A stretch of DNA of 64,000 bases from Bacteroidota bacterium (GCA_947469885.1 CANIQT010000001.1:62001-126000); one strand, 5' to 3'. Shown: positions 16,786-26,543, counted from the first letter of the stretch. Notes: a model not told the origin generated them from the sequence alone. Numbers and translations are program-made.

Positions 16786-19158
16786 TTATTTCACAATTAA
16801 TTTTTTGCTGTTCACACTTTCCTCCGATGTTGCAGTAATTATATAAACACCAGCCGCTAATTTACCCGAAGGGTCTATTGCAAAAACATTTTCTCCCGAT
16901 TGTTCAGTAATCAATACTTTAGAATAGGTTTCTCTGCCAGTTACATCATACACCACCACTAGTATATCTTTTCCTTTATCAGCATTTATTGATAAATTTA
17001 TGGTGCTACCTATGCTGGGATTTGGAAAGAGGTTCATCGCAAAATCGAAGGCGGGAGTAAAATTAACTTCTTTGATGTCGGAATAAGTAAATGCTCCGTT
17101 GTAATCAGTTTGTTTTAAACGGTAGTAAGAAATACCTGAATATGGTTTTTTGTCCTGTGTTGAATAATCTTTGAACTCTACACTGTTACCAGCTCCGTTT
17201 ACTTTTGCAACAAATTCATAACTTACTCCGTTTGTTGTTTTTTCAACTGTAAAATAATCGTTGTTGGTTTCGGTGGCTGTTGCCCAATTTAAACACACTT
17301 CATTATCACACACAAGTGCATTAAAATCTAAAAGCTCTATAGGCAATGGAGTTTGAGCTGCATTGATAGAACCAACTGTAAAATATACTCCGCCTGTGGT
17401 GGACATGGTAACGGTAAAATTAGGAGCTGCATAAGCACCCGAAACAATAGTGGTGGTAGGTGTTCCAAAGGTGGTTGCAGTACTCACCAATAATCGTAAA
17501 TCGCTACCTGTTAATGGCGCAAATCCAGTCATATCAAATGTTAAGGTAACCGAAGAAGCTACCCCTGCGCCTGTTTTCTGAAATTTCCAGAATCGTTGCA
17601 TTCTGGATTGAATTCCAACAGGAATATCTACTGTTTCAGCCTGAGAGTTCAATGCTATTCCATTGTGCCCTGCTGCCAGATATGAAATATCGGAACTAAA
17701 TGCCGCACTGTTATTAATGGTAAGCATAGAATTGGTTCCCCATCCGTTTGCATCGGCATCGGTGCTTATTGATTTTCGTTGGTCCAAAGCGGTGTTATCA
17801 TCTCTTCCGATAACAGTCACATTGTTTACATATCCTGCATTGGTGGTGGCGTTCCAGTAAGTGGTTGCTCCATCAGATGCTAAATAATTTCGCTCGTCAA
17901 TGCCAACCGTAGTGCTATTATCAGCAAGTGTTACCCCATATTTGGAAGCCAGATACGAGCGCACTTGTTGCATTTGAGTGTTGGTGAGCATGGTGTTAAA
18001 AGCAATAATTTCGCTTAGTGTTCCATCAAAATAATTGGAATATGTTCCTGCATTGTTTCGTTTCACCCCCATTGTCAAATAATCTACATCAGCCGAAGAG
18101 CTGGCTGCTGCAAGGTTGGTTCCATTCCAATCTTTCACGGTTATTCCTGTACTTTTGCCGTTTATTGCTAATACATTTACACGTGCATTGTTGGTAATGG
18201 CGATGTCGTTATTGGTGCCTGCTCCTGCTCCATTGGCTATGGTTACTTTGTTGTTTGGTTGCAGTATCCGGCTGTTGCCGTTGCCCTGATGACCGAACAC
18301 TGTTCGTCCGGCTGTACCTGCCATGTATGCCGAAAAATAAGTACCTCCTGAACCTCCTCCCGATACGTCCATAAGGTTGAGTCGCGCTAATGTATGCTCT
18401 AAATATTGGCTGGAACCATTGAAAGAGAGATAGGAATTATAATTGGCAACTAACGCATTGACAGAAGAAGCCAAACCAGTTTTATAAACCGGTGGATTGG
18501 CACAAGGCGGAATGGCTACCACCGAATTTGTTCCTTTCGAAATCCACCCATACACATTGCTGCCATCGGTGATACCAATGTTGCTGGCATTGTACCACAA
18601 ACTCATAATGGCAGTGCCCACGCCTCCGGGCGAAGCATTTCGGGTAATGGAAATATCATCCACTACAACTCCGCAGGTATTGGCATTGCCGGGGTTGGTG
18701 AACTGAATGGTATGACTTGCCGAAACATTGTTGGTAAAATTAAAACTCACGGGAGTTAGCACTGTGGTGGTGTTGGGCACCGAAACCGAAACATTTAAAA
18801 CTCCTAAGGCATCGGTAAATTGAATGGTTAAATTGGTTGGGTTTACGGAGGCATTGCATCCGGTGTTTCTCCAGGCATATCTGAAAGTGAGCGTGTAATT
18901 GCTTCCGCTGGTGAACCCGGTAACGAGTTGCGATGGGTTGGAGGCATTGTCCACTTCCATCACGTAATTGGCATTGCAGCCGGTGGTTAAATAGGTGTTT
19001 TCAAAAGTAGTGTTGGTAAAAGGTGACTCGGCTGTGCCACCTCCCCAATTGGTGTTTATATTGGTAATACCACCATCCACCACCAGGTTTTGAGCCCGCG
19101 CTTTGGCACAAAAATAAATCATCAACAGCACTACAATATAGTTCGATTTTATTTTCAT
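16786..19158 (-). CDS. Large T9SS-secreted protein with LamG-like domain and Fn3-like C-terminal region
   Basis: 790 residues with a signal peptide (to about residue 22). The N-terminal part (25-170) is a jelly-roll-like beta domain. Residues 180-410 resemble a LamG/concanavalin domain (LSFNGSSQYLEHT, NYFDGTLSEIIAFNTMLTN). Residues 420-610 are a beta-rich surface module. From about 612 (PLPIELLDFNALVCDNEVC) comes an Fn3-like segment with NWATATETNNDYFTVEK, followed by the type A sorting domain (NLFPNPSIGSTINLS to KKLIVK). The last 180 residues are clearly paralogous to those of the 21620-24808 protein. No enzyme motif was recognised. Confidence 0.85.
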   Translation of the reverse strand: MKIKSNYIVVLLMIYFCAKARAQNLVVDGGITNINTNWGGGTAESPFTNTTFENTYLTTGCNANYVMEVDNASNPSQLVTGFTSGSNYTLTFRYAWRNTGCNASVNPTNLTIQFTDALGVLNVSVSVPNTTTVLTPVSFNFTNNVSASHTIQFTNPGNANTCGVVVDDISITRNASPGGVGTAIMSLWYNASNIGITDGSNVYGWISKGTNSVVAIPPCANPPVYKTGLASSVNALVANYNSYLSFNGSSQYLEHTLARLNLMDVSGGGSGGTYFSAYMAGTAGRTVFGHQGNGNSRILQPNNKVTIANGAGAGTNNDIAITNNARVNVLAINGKSTGITVKDWNGTNLAAASSSADVDYLTMGVKRNNAGTYSNYFDGTLSEIIAFNTMLTNTQMQQVRSYLASKYGVTLADNSTTVGIDERNYLASDGATTYWNATTNAGYVNNVTVIGRDDNTALDQRKSISTDADANGWGTNSMLTINNSAAFSSDISYLAAGHNGIALNSQAETVDIPVGIQSRMQRFWKFQKTGAGVASSVTLTFDMTGFAPLTGSDLRLLVSTATTFGTPTTTIVSGAYAAPNFTVTMSTTGGVYFTVGSINAAQTPLPIELLDFNALVCDNEVCLNWATATETNNDYFTVEKTTNGVSYEFVAKVNGAGNSVEFKDYSTQDKKPYSGISYYRLKQTDYNGAFTYSDIKEVNFTPAFDFAMNLFPNPSIGSTINLSINADKGKDILVVVYDVTGRETYSKVLITEQSGENVFAIDPSGKLAAGVYIITATSEESVNSKKLIVK

Positions 19159-19266
19159 TTTTACAAAACGAGTTGGTAATTAGTTAAAGTCATATACCTA
19201 TTATACGAGAGGTGTTATCAAAAGGTTTCATTTTAGTATAATTAAGTGCAAAGGTATACAAAAAAA

Positions 19267-19298
19267 AAGAGAAGCCCGGCACCCAACCAAGCTTCTCT
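19267..19298. terminator. Terminator-like hairpin
   Basis: AGAGAAGC and GCTTCTCT form an 8-bp stem preceded by an A run. On the minus strand the A run becomes a T run, so it can end transcription of the small gene at 19374-19490. Confidence 0.6.
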
Positions 19299-19373
19299 AA
19301 ACATTCGAATTACTGAATGACTAAGTCTTATGATAACTTAGTGATGCAAATTTACCTATTTTTTAACATGAGA

Positions 19374-19490
19374 CTAAAACTTTTGTTTGTATTTTTTTTT
19401 ATTCTTTCTTCTTCTAAAAAATTCAGAAACTGCAATAACCAACAGTAATGCTGCTAAAAACTCTGCTCCTAAATATACGGTATTGGTCAT
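19374..19490 (-). CDS. Putative 38-residue single-span membrane protein
   Basis: An open frame too short for standard callers starts at the ATG at 19490 and stops at 19374. The product begins MTNTVYLGAEFLAALLLVIAV, one hydrophobic span of about 17 residues, and ends in a strongly basic tail (RRRKNKKKYKQKF). The leader before the ATG is A-rich as in other genes here. It sits between two terminator-like hairpins, so it looks like an independent transcription unit. The layout (short N-terminus, one helix, polybasic cytosolic tail) resembles regulatory microproteins or type I toxins, but I recognise no family. Confidence 0.45.
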   Translation of the reverse strand: MTNTVYLGAEFLAALLLVIAVSEFFRRRKNKKKYKQKF

Positions 19491-19530
19491 TTTTATTGAT
19501 GATTTGTTTTTGTTGGGCTCAAAGGTAAAC

Positions 19531-19569
19531 AAAAAAAGTCCCGTTCTTCTTTCAGAAGAACGGGACTTT
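19531..19569. terminator. Bidirectional terminator
   Basis: AAAGTCCCGTTCTTC and GAAGAACGGGACTTT form a 15-bp stem with a 4-base loop. It lies just downstream of the 229-residue gene (stop at 19591). Confidence 0.85.
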
Positions 19570-19590
19570 GCAAATCTTGTTCCTTGTATT

Positions 19591-20280
19591 TTAAGGAACC
19601 ACTACATTGGCAGTGTTCGACAATGGGATATTGCCCGCACCGTTGGTGGATAACATGTTTACATTCATAATATCGCCACGGCTGGAACCTCTAAAAGTTC
19701 CTTTCTTTTTGGTGGTGGGCAATGCTATAATTTGAACCGGTTTGTCGGATGGTGCCACTTCAAAAATAATAGACTCTCCAACTTTGGTAACCGTTACACC
19801 TTGTTCAGGAGTTGCAGTTACAAAAAACGAACGTGCATCAGTTACTGTTTTACTTTCGTAATTAATTTCCTGCGAGTTAGGCACTCCGCTTGTTGCAGTC
19901 AAAGCCATTACTCCGCCTACTTCGTGATGTCTTGGATCTACTTTGGTGGAATGAAAGCCTGATAAATCAACGATTGATTTTTTGCCTGCTGCCACTTTGT
20001 TTACATCTATTCTTATTTTTTCTACTGCTGGTAGCCAGTCGTTGTTGTAATAATCGTTCCTTTCGTTAATAAGGTTGGTATCATTACTGTTTGCTGCTGT
20101 TATTTTTGTTCCATAGGTATCGTTTATTAAGGTAAACGCTGCCTCTGTGATGTCGGGACTGGTAAAGGTGGTGGCGTGACCGTAATAGCCCGTTATCAGG
20201 TCGTTGCCTTGTTGTTTTTGGTGAATGGGGTCGTAAATTTTGTACTCCTGACTCACCGTTGCTTGTAGTTCTGTTGCCAT
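19591..20280 (-). CDS. Hypothetical protein downstream of 21-bp array B
   Basis: 229 residues, not recognised. There is no signal peptide or membrane segment. Residues about 45-110 look mainly helical (SPDITEAAFTLINDTYGTK, NNDWLPAVEKIRIDVNKVAA). Residues 110-210 are beta-rich and Fn3-like (SFFVTATPEQGVTVTKVGES, SIIFEVAPSDKPVQIIALP). The start at 20280 follows an A-rich leader. The 21-bp array lies 203 bp upstream, and the leader between holds an inverted pair AGGTGCAA / TTGCACCT. It shares the layout of array, AT-rich leader and signal-less protein with the genes at 29047, 39240 and 61264. Confidence 0.7.
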   Translation of the reverse strand: MATELQATVSQEYKIYDPIHQKQQGNDLITGYYGHATTFTSPDITEAAFTLINDTYGTKITAANSNDTNLINERNDYYNNDWLPAVEKIRIDVNKVAAGKKSIVDLSGFHSTKVDPRHHEVGGVMALTATSGVPNSQEINYESKTVTDARSFFVTATPEQGVTVTKVGESIIFEVAPSDKPVQIIALPTTKKKGTFRGSSRGDIMNVNMLSTNGAGNIPLSNTANVVVP

Positions 20281-20482
20281 TTTGTTAATTGGGGTTTTTA
20301 AAAATTAATACTTGTGTTTTTATCAGGTGCAAATATTTGAATAATTTTTTATCTGACAAAACTTTTAGCCGTTTTTTTTACGTTCAATGATGTTATTTTT
20401 ACTATGAATCATTAATTGCACCTGTCAAACTTCAAAAACAAAAATTATTTTAATGGTTAATTATTTCAAAAGAGAGGATACT

Positions 20483-20671
20483 TTTGCCAAACATGTCCTA
20501 TTGTTTGCCAAATATGTCCTATTGTTTGCCAAACATGCCCTATTGTTTGCCAAACATGTCCTATTGTTTGCCAAACATGTCCTATTATTTGCCAAACATG
20601 CCCTATTGTTTGCCAAACATGTCCTATTGTTTGCCAAAGGTGACCTCACTTTTGGCAAACAAACTACTTCA
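20483..20671. repeat. 21-bp tandem repeat array B (seven near-identical units plus two degraded)
   Basis: Units of exactly 21 bp start at 20483, 20504, 20525, 20546, 20567, 20588 and 20609; core TTTGCCAAACATGTCCTATT plus G. Variation is limited to three positions (CAT/TAT, GTC/GCC, last base). Two degraded units follow, the second starting with TTTGGCAAA (20651), an inverted form of TTTGCCAAA. The array lies between divergent genes (starts at 20280 on minus and 20791 on plus). All three forward frames and one reverse frame are open across it only because 21 is a multiple of three. The remaining gap DNA is AT-rich without other features. Confidence 0.95.
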
Positions 20672-20743
20672 TTGTACCTAAACTAATGCGATGAACATTC
20701 CTTTTTTATCGGTAGTACCTGTAATTGATACTTTTAAAAAGTT

Positions 20744-20751
20744 TACTTTTG
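20744..20751 (+). promoter_or_regulatory. Promoter -7 element (TACTTTTG)
   Basis: TACTTTTG lies 40 bp before the ATG at 20791. If it is the promoter, translation cannot begin at the upstream TTG at 20725. Confidence 0.4.
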
Positions 20752-20790
20752 AAAAATATTTTAATCTCTGATAAAATTAAAAAACTACAA

Positions 20791-21573
20791 ATGATTTTAA
20801 AAGATGAACTACTATCCGACCTCATACTAGTGGCAAATCAAATGGGCACTGATAGCCTTTCGCACCAGCAATACAAGCAAAACGGGGGCATATATCACCA
20901 TGCGGAGTTTTACAAAACATATAGAGGGTGGGACAATTGCCTTATAGCTGCCGGTTTGAAACCCTACATTCAACCAATGCGCCCGATAATGAGTAGGAAC
21001 CAATTGATAGGAGATATTAAAAGAGTTGCCAAAGAAATGAATACCACAATGCTAACCTTTAGAAAATATTCGGAACATTCGGATGTTGAAAATTTAAAAC
21101 ACGTGCAGGTTATTTTCGGAAGCTGGAACAAGGCTGTGGAGGCTGCCGGTTTGGTGCCCAATCTAAAAAAGAAGAAGTTGATGATTGAAAAAAAAGTATT
21201 GGTGCAGGATATTATACGAGTGGCAAAGCAACTGAACAAAAAAAATTTGACTGTTAAGGAATATAGAACGCATGGCAAGCCTGGTTATTTTAGTGTCATC
21301 GTAAAAGAATTCAAAACCTGGTATAGAGCTATAACAGAGGCTGGTTTGGAACCGTTTGAAAGAAAAAGAAAGGTATCCAACAATGAAATGATAACGGAAC
21401 TGAAGCGGATTTTCGAACCATTGAAAACTAAAAAAATAACAATAAAAAATTATGTCGAAAATTCAGGAAAATATAATGTTATTAGCGTTATTAGAAGATT
21501 TGGAACATGGCAAAAAGCATTGATTGCTGCGGGATTGAAGGAAAAACAAAAGCAGGAAGAAGAGGATGATTAA
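20791..21573 (+). CDS. Protein of four homing-endonuclease-associated (HNH) repeats
   Basis: 260 residues from the ATG at 20791; a TTG at 20725 would add 22 residues but overlaps the likely promoter. It is built from four copies of a roughly 55-residue repeat (about 4-57, 68-122, 135-187, 197-249). Each has the pattern L..I..VA..M....T...Y........V...FGSWNKAVEAAGL, the repeat known from proteins associated with homing endonucleases and thought to bind DNA. There is no HNH or other nuclease motif and the C-terminus is acidic (EEEDD). It lies 119 bp from array B and points away from it. It may be a DNA-binding protein; a link to the array is only suggested by position. Confidence 0.82.
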   Translation: MILKDELLSDLILVANQMGTDSLSHQQYKQNGGIYHHAEFYKTYRGWDNCLIAAGLKPYIQPMRPIMSRNQLIGDIKRVAKEMNTTMLTFRKYSEHSDVENLKHVQVIFGSWNKAVEAAGLVPNLKKKKLMIEKKVLVQDIIRVAKQLNKKNLTVKEYRTHGKPGYFSVIVKEFKTWYRAITEAGLEPFERKRKVSNNEMITELKRIFEPLKTKKITIKNYVENSGKYNVISVIRRFGTWQKALIAAGLKEKQKQEEEDD

Positions 21574-21602
21574 GCCGTTGTTGGTGTTATCACCAACAAC
21601 TC
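21573..21602 (+). repeat. Interspersed palindrome GTTGTTGGTG, copy 2
   Basis: AGCCGTTGTTGGTG-TTAT-CACCAACAACTC overlaps the stop codon of the preceding gene by one base. It has a 10-bp perfect stem with a 4-base loop and probably also acts as a terminator-like structure. Confidence 0.8.
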
Positions 21603-21619
21603 AGATGATGGATAAAATA

Positions 21620-24600
21620 CTAATCCACTATTAATTTTTGAGAATACCTGTTTTGGTCGGTAGTAAGATTGATTAAATAAAGCCCCGATGCCAGTTTGGT
21701 AGATAATGGCAGTTGCAAATGAGTTGCCCCGTTTTGCGAAGCAGAAATAAGTTCAGCAACTATTTTCCGTCCTCTTGCATCCATCACCTCCACAGTTACC
21801 TGTTGCCCCAAAGCGGCAGTTAATTCAAGATTAATAATATCTCCGCTTGCGGGATTTGGATATACATTGAAACTAAAATCGGTGATGGCTGTATAGTTTA
21901 CCATTCGCAAACCGGAATAAGTGTAGGCTCCGTTAAAGTCGGTTTGTTTGAGGCGGTAGTAGGAAGTGCCATCGTAAGGGGCAGTGTCCAAGGCATCGTA
22001 ATTTAATAAGTTGGTGCTGTTTCCTGCTCCGTTCTGTTTTGTTACAAAACTAAAATTGCTGCCGTCTTTTGTTTTTTCGATGGTAAAAAAATCGTTGTTG
22101 GTTTCTGATGATGTTGCCCAGTTGAGGCATACATTATTGTTGCATGGCACAGCTGTAAAATTGAGCAATTCAATAGGCAACGGATTCCAGCCAGTTAATA
22201 GACTACCCAATGTAAATCGGCTGAAGTTGGTAAATGCGGTTGGAGCAGAGGTGGAAGTAACACTGCCAGTTAAGTCGGCACCGGCAGCATAAGCAGGAGC
22301 ACCACTTCCTCCAATATCAAACCAGGTGGTGGCTGCAGCACTGGTGTTTTTAACCACTGTAAGTTTAGAGCCATCTTTTACTCCATCGCCACTGCCAAAA
22401 TATAATTGAATGGTTTGATTACCGCTGATGTTGGAATTAGATGTAGTTCCGGGATAAGCCGAATAGCGTTTCACATCCCAGTATCTCATAAACGAAACAG
22501 TATCTACTGTTCCTGGCATGGTCCATCCCAAAGCCATTGCCGAAGAAGCAAACATTTCGGCATTGTAAGTAAAAGTAGTGTTATTGGTATGTTTCACGGT
22601 AAGCACTACTGGTCGCCATTCCGGGGTTTTACCTATCGGGAAATTTATAGTTGCAAAAACAGTATTCGCTTTGGTGTCGTAATTCATCGGACCGTTAACA
22701 TAACTGTTTGCGCTTCCCACGGTGGTGGAGGCACCGTTGAGCAACCACATAATGTTGGTGGCATCTGTTGTTATCAATCCTGATGTCAGGGTGAGGGTAT
22801 TGCTCACGGTGGTGGCAGCAGCCGGAGACACACTAAGTGTAACACCGCCTCCTCCGCCCAATGTGTTGTTCATTGTAAAATTATAAAAAGCACATGCCTG
22901 AGAACCATTGATAAGTTGAGCGGCTATTCCATTAAAGGTAACCGTGTTGGTACCGGGTGTAAACGTTCCTCCGTTTTTGGTCCAGTTGCCTTGTATGTTG
23001 GTGGAGGTGCTTGCTGTAAATGTACCTGCGGTGAGTAAATAATTTCCGTTAATGTTAAGGGTGGCAGGAGCGGCAAGTCCGGTCATGGTTATGTTGCCTG
23101 CTGTTTGTGTAAGGTTGTTGGTAGTTATGGTTTGTTTACTACCTCCAGCAGTAAGCGTATTTCCGCCTTTATTAACTATAACGTTGTAAAAAGTTTCGGA
23201 AGTTCCTGTACCATTAATTTGTTGGGCTCCCCCACCGTTAAAGGTAACGGTATTGGTTCCGGGTGTAAAAGTTCCCACATCATGGGTCCAGTTTCCTGAC
23301 ACATTTAAGTTGGCAGGAGCAGTAAAATTTCCAATAGTCTGTGTATAATTTGCAATACTCAATGTGGTAATCGAACCTCCCGTGCTGGTGGTCATGCCGG
23401 CTGTCATGTTAATGGTTACATCATTAAACGTATAACTTGCCGAAGTACCTGTTATCAGCTGATTCAGATTTCCTTTAAAAACCATATTACTTGTTCCAAG
23501 TGTAAATGTTCCGGCAATTGATAATGCAAACGAGCCGTTGTTGGTTAAAAAAGTAAGTGTTGGGTCAGGGCTTGCACCTGTAAGGTCGAACACCATTAAG
23601 GCAGCAATGTCTAAACTTAAACAATTAAAATTTTGTCCGTCACTGTTCCATGCACCAATGTTTTTTGAAACCCCACCGTTATAGGTGATGTGTGGATAAT
23701 TGGTAGCCGTGTAATATTGAAGACCATAAAATGTGGAGCCAGCAAGAGTACCTGCATAGCCCAATTGTAAGGTTCCACCTGTGATTGAAAACGGAGAAAC
23801 ATTTGGTCCTCCAAAGTCAACATCGGGAGCAGCACTGGTGCAAGCATCTTCAATAGCAATCAATCCGCCTGTCATCACTGTGGAGCCACCTGTAACATTT
23901 TGAAGTAAGAATGAATTTCCGGTGGTAGGTCCGTTATCACAAATGTGTATCAATCCACCCGTCATGCTAAAATCAATATAATCGGTTGTTGCAAAGGCAT
24001 TAAATCCTGCACCACAATCGAGCGAACCACTTACCACATATAACTGAGGAGTTCCACCATTTACTTTATATTGAAAATCAATACCAGCACCCACTGCTTG
24101 CGCTATTAAAACGTTTACAGCACCACCATTAATAAAAAGTTTGCCCGATAAAAGAACACTTCCGGGACCACCGTTTTTACAAAGATTCAAATTACCTGCA
24201 TTCGATTCGATAACCACATTGAAAGGAATAGTAAGTGCAGTACCTGCACCTGTGTTGTGGCAATCAGTAAGCGTTGCCGAATTATTGTATTTCCAGGTGC
24301 CTCGTGTAAATGTAAAATTATAAACACCTCCTGTATTTACTCCTGTAATAAAATTTGATGATTGAACATCCAAAACAGTGGTTTGTGAACCCATGTTAAT
24401 GGTTTGATTTTTTATGGTAAATGTTCCACTGCCACTAATGATAGAATTGGAAGCCCCATTGAAAATAAGAGTGGAAGCAACTGCCGCAGTAAACGTTCCT
24501 GCATTTGCAAAATTACCTGCAATGCTCAACGAAAAAGTAGAAGCCATGGTTACGGTTCCTCCAACGTTAATGGTAAGGCTCAGACAAACATCGGCAGCAT

Positions 24601-24808
24601 TCACCGACATGGAAAAAGGAGAAGGCACCACCACATCTTCTGTAACTAATGGCGCATGTCCTAACGACCAGTTAGTTCCAGTTTCCCAAGGACCAGTGGC
24701 TGTAGCAGTATTGGTAACTGCTATAGCCGCAAACTGAAAAAACAAAACAAAGAAAATTGTAAATAAACTCGATTGTGTTTTAGAAAATGGAGTAATTTTA
24801 AATTTCAT
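21620..24808 (-). CDS. Large T9SS-secreted beta-repeat protein
   Basis: 1062 residues with a signal peptide (to about residue 30). Residues 35-760 are a long run of short beta-strands rich in Thr, Asn and Gly, with imperfect internal repeats such as GTFTPGTNTVTFNG...QINGT at about 510 and 610, and the strand pattern FNDVTINM/FYNVIVNK/FYNFTMNN. This suggests a beta-solenoid. From about 890 (LPIELLNFTAVPCNNNVC) an Fn3-like segment and the type A sorting domain (NVYPNPASGDIINLEL to SQKLIVD) follow; this region is paralogous to the end of the 16786-19158 protein. It is probably a surface adhesin-like protein. No enzymatic motif was seen. Confidence 0.86.
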   Translation of the reverse strand: MKFKITPFSKTQSSLFTIFFVLFFQFAAIAVTNTATATGPWETGTNWSLGHAPLVTEDVVVPSPFSMSVNAADVCLSLTINVGGTVTMASTFSLSIAGNFANAGTFTAAVASTLIFNGASNSIISGSGTFTIKNQTINMGSQTTVLDVQSSNFITGVNTGGVYNFTFTRGTWKYNNSATLTDCHNTGAGTALTIPFNVVIESNAGNLNLCKNGGPGSVLLSGKLFINGGAVNVLIAQAVGAGIDFQYKVNGGTPQLYVVSGSLDCGAGFNAFATTDYIDFSMTGGLIHICDNGPTTGNSFLLQNVTGGSTVMTGGLIAIEDACTSAAPDVDFGGPNVSPFSITGGTLQLGYAGTLAGSTFYGLQYYTATNYPHITYNGGVSKNIGAWNSDGQNFNCLSLDIAALMVFDLTGASPDPTLTFLTNNGSFALSIAGTFTLGTSNMVFKGNLNQLITGTSASYTFNDVTINMTAGMTTSTGGSITTLSIANYTQTIGNFTAPANLNVSGNWTHDVGTFTPGTNTVTFNGGGAQQINGTGTSETFYNVIVNKGGNTLTAGGSKQTITTNNLTQTAGNITMTGLAAPATLNINGNYLLTAGTFTASTSTNIQGNWTKNGGTFTPGTNTVTFNGIAAQLINGSQACAFYNFTMNNTLGGGGGVTLSVSPAAATTVSNTLTLTSGLITTDATNIMWLLNGASTTVGSANSYVNGPMNYDTKANTVFATINFPIGKTPEWRPVVLTVKHTNNTTFTYNAEMFASSAMALGWTMPGTVDTVSFMRYWDVKRYSAYPGTTSNSNISGNQTIQLYFGSGDGVKDGSKLTVVKNTSAAATTWFDIGGSGAPAYAAGADLTGSVTSTSAPTAFTNFSRFTLGSLLTGWNPLPIELLNFTAVPCNNNVCLNWATSSETNNDFFTIEKTKDGSNFSFVTKQNGAGNSTNLLNYDALDTAPYDGTSYYRLKQTDFNGAYTYSGLRMVNYTAITDFSFNVYPNPASGDIINLELTAALGQQVTVEVMDARGRKIVAELISASQNGATHLQLPLSTKLASGLYLINLTTDQNRYSQKLIVD

Positions 24809-24909
24809 CTTTCAAATTAATATTAGTCAGCCACAAAGTAAGCCAAATATAACGTATTTTACTTTACAAAATCAATTAAGGTTTCAACAAAGATTTCAAC
24901 AATATTTTT

Positions 24910-26475
24910 TTATCCCGTATATTCACCAAACACCCCTCGCATTAAATCAGCTATCTCCCCTAGTGTTGCATAATTTTCGGCTGCTTCCAGTATAGTTGGC
25001 ATTAGGTTAACAGTACCTCTTGCACTGGTCTCCAAATCTTTTAAAATGGCTTTTACTTTCTCATTATCTCTCTCTGCTTTCACTTTATTTATCTTATCAA
25101 TCTGCAATTGACGGATGGAATCATCTATAGAAAAAACATTTTCCATTGGTTTTTCTTCTACCATAAATTTATTTACTCCCACAATTATTTTTTCGCCCGA
25201 TTGAATTTCGTTCTGATATTTATAAGCCGATGCAGCAATTTCGTTTTGCAGATATCCCTGCTCTATTGCCGACACCGAGCCTCCCATTGCATCTATTTTG
25301 TTGATGTATTCCCACGCTGCTGCTTCCACTTCGTTGGTCAATGCTTCCACAAAATAAGAGCCCGCTAACGGATCCACTGTATCCACTACTCCACTTTCGT
25401 AAGCAATTATTTGTTGTGTGCGCAATGCAATGCGCGCTGCTTCTTCGGTAGGCAATGCTATTGCTTCGTCATATCCGTTGGTGTGCAAACTTTGTGTGCC
25501 GCCCAACACAGCCGACAATGCTTGTATGGTTACTCTCGGAATATTATTATGTGGTTGTTGTGCTGTTAATGTAGAACCTCCTGTTTGTGTGTGAAATCGA
25601 AGCATCTGTGCTTTTGCATCTGTTGCTCCCAATTCTTTTGTAATGGTTGCCCACATTCTTCTTGCTGCCCTGAACTTTGCTACTTCCTCAAACAGATTAT
25701 TATGTGCATTGAAGAAAAAAGACAATCGTTTTGCAAATACATTTATATCCAATCCCTTTTCAATGGCGGCTTTCAAATAAGCTTTTCCGTTTGCCAATGT
25801 AAATGCCAATTCCTGAACTGCTGTAGAGCCTGCTTCGCGAATATGATAACCCGATATTGAAATGGTATTCCACTTAGGTACCTCTTTGCTACAATATTCA
25901 AATATATCAGTAATGATACGCATGCTTGGTTTGGGAGGATAAATATAGGTTCCTCTGGCTGCATATTCTTTTAAAATATCATTTTGAATAGTGCCCGATA
26001 TTTTTTTCAAATCAGCTCCTTGTTTTTTTGCCAATGCAATATACATAGCCAATAAAATTGATGCTGTAGAGTTGATGGTCATGGAAGTAGTAATGTTTTC
26101 CAACTTTATTCCATCAAACAATATTTCCATATCGCGCAACGAATCTATTGCTACTCCTGCTTTGCCTACTTCTCCATCAGCAAATTCATGACTGCTATCA
26201 TATCCTATTTGTGTAGGCAAATCAAAAGCAACTGACAAGCCTGTTGTTCCGTTGTTCAACAAATAATGGTATCGTTTGTTCGATTCTTCGGCAGTAGAAA
26301 AACCTGCATACTGCCGCATGGTCCATAACTTGCTACGATACATGGTTTCTTGAACACCTCTAGTAAAAGGAAATTCACCGGGTTGTTCGTCATCAACTTT
26401 GACTTTATTATAAACTCTTTTTATTTCAATTCCTGAATCGGTACAAAATTTTTGTTTGCGTTCTTGCTCTTGCAT
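24910..26475 (-). CDS. Acyl-CoA mutase large subunit, archaeal-type methylmalonyl-CoA mutase family
   Basis: 521 residues covering only the substrate-binding barrel, without the C-terminal B12-binding domain, so a separate small subunit must exist elsewhere. Conserved stretches include [13 protein letters not shown] (54-66), [74 protein letters not shown] and [14 protein letters not shown]. The Tyr in RQYAGFS is the residue expected for methylmalonyl-CoA mutase rather than isobutyryl-CoA mutase. It interconverts methylmalonyl-CoA and succinyl-CoA in propionate metabolism. No meaB or small-subunit gene is adjacent. Substrate is inferred from that motif. Confidence 0.9.
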   Translation of the reverse strand: MQEQERKQKFCTDSGIEIKRVYNKVKVDDEQPGEFPFTRGVQETMYRSKLWTMRQYAGFSTAEESNKRYHYLLNNGTTGLSVAFDLPTQIGYDSSHEFADGEVGKAGVAIDSLRDMEILFDGIKLENITTSMTINSTASILLAMYIALAKKQGADLKKISGTIQNDILKEYAARGTYIYPPKPSMRIITDIFEYCSKEVPKWNTISISGYHIREAGSTAVQELAFTLANGKAYLKAAIEKGLDINVFAKRLSFFFNAHNNLFEEVAKFRAARRMWATITKELGATDAKAQMLRFHTQTGGSTLTAQQPHNNIPRVTIQALSAVLGGTQSLHTNGYDEAIALPTEEAARIALRTQQIIAYESGVVDTVDPLAGSYFVEALTNEVEAAAWEYINKIDAMGGSVSAIEQGYLQNEIAASAYKYQNEIQSGEKIIVGVNKFMVEEKPMENVFSIDDSIRQLQIDKINKVKAERDNEKVKAILKDLETSARGTVNLMPTILEAAENYATLGEIADLMRGVFGEYTG

Positions 26476-26543
26476 ATTTTAAAAATTCAATTTAATTAAC
26501 TACAAAGTTCACAAAGTATTTACACAAAGAACACTGAGATATT

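Noticed and set aside
20461..20680. Array B as a CRISPR
   Set aside because: There are no variable spacers; units are contiguous and only 21 bp long, and no cas gene is in the window.
20453..20686. Overlapping frames on both strands across array B
   Set aside because: Several frames are open at once, as expected for any stop-free unit of 21 bp. None has a leader, and the array is better seen as DNA-level structure.
20725..20790. Upstream TTG start for the HNH-repeat protein
   Set aside because: It overlaps a TACTTTTG -7 element, adds residues outside the repeat pattern, and the ATG at 20791 begins right at the first repeat.
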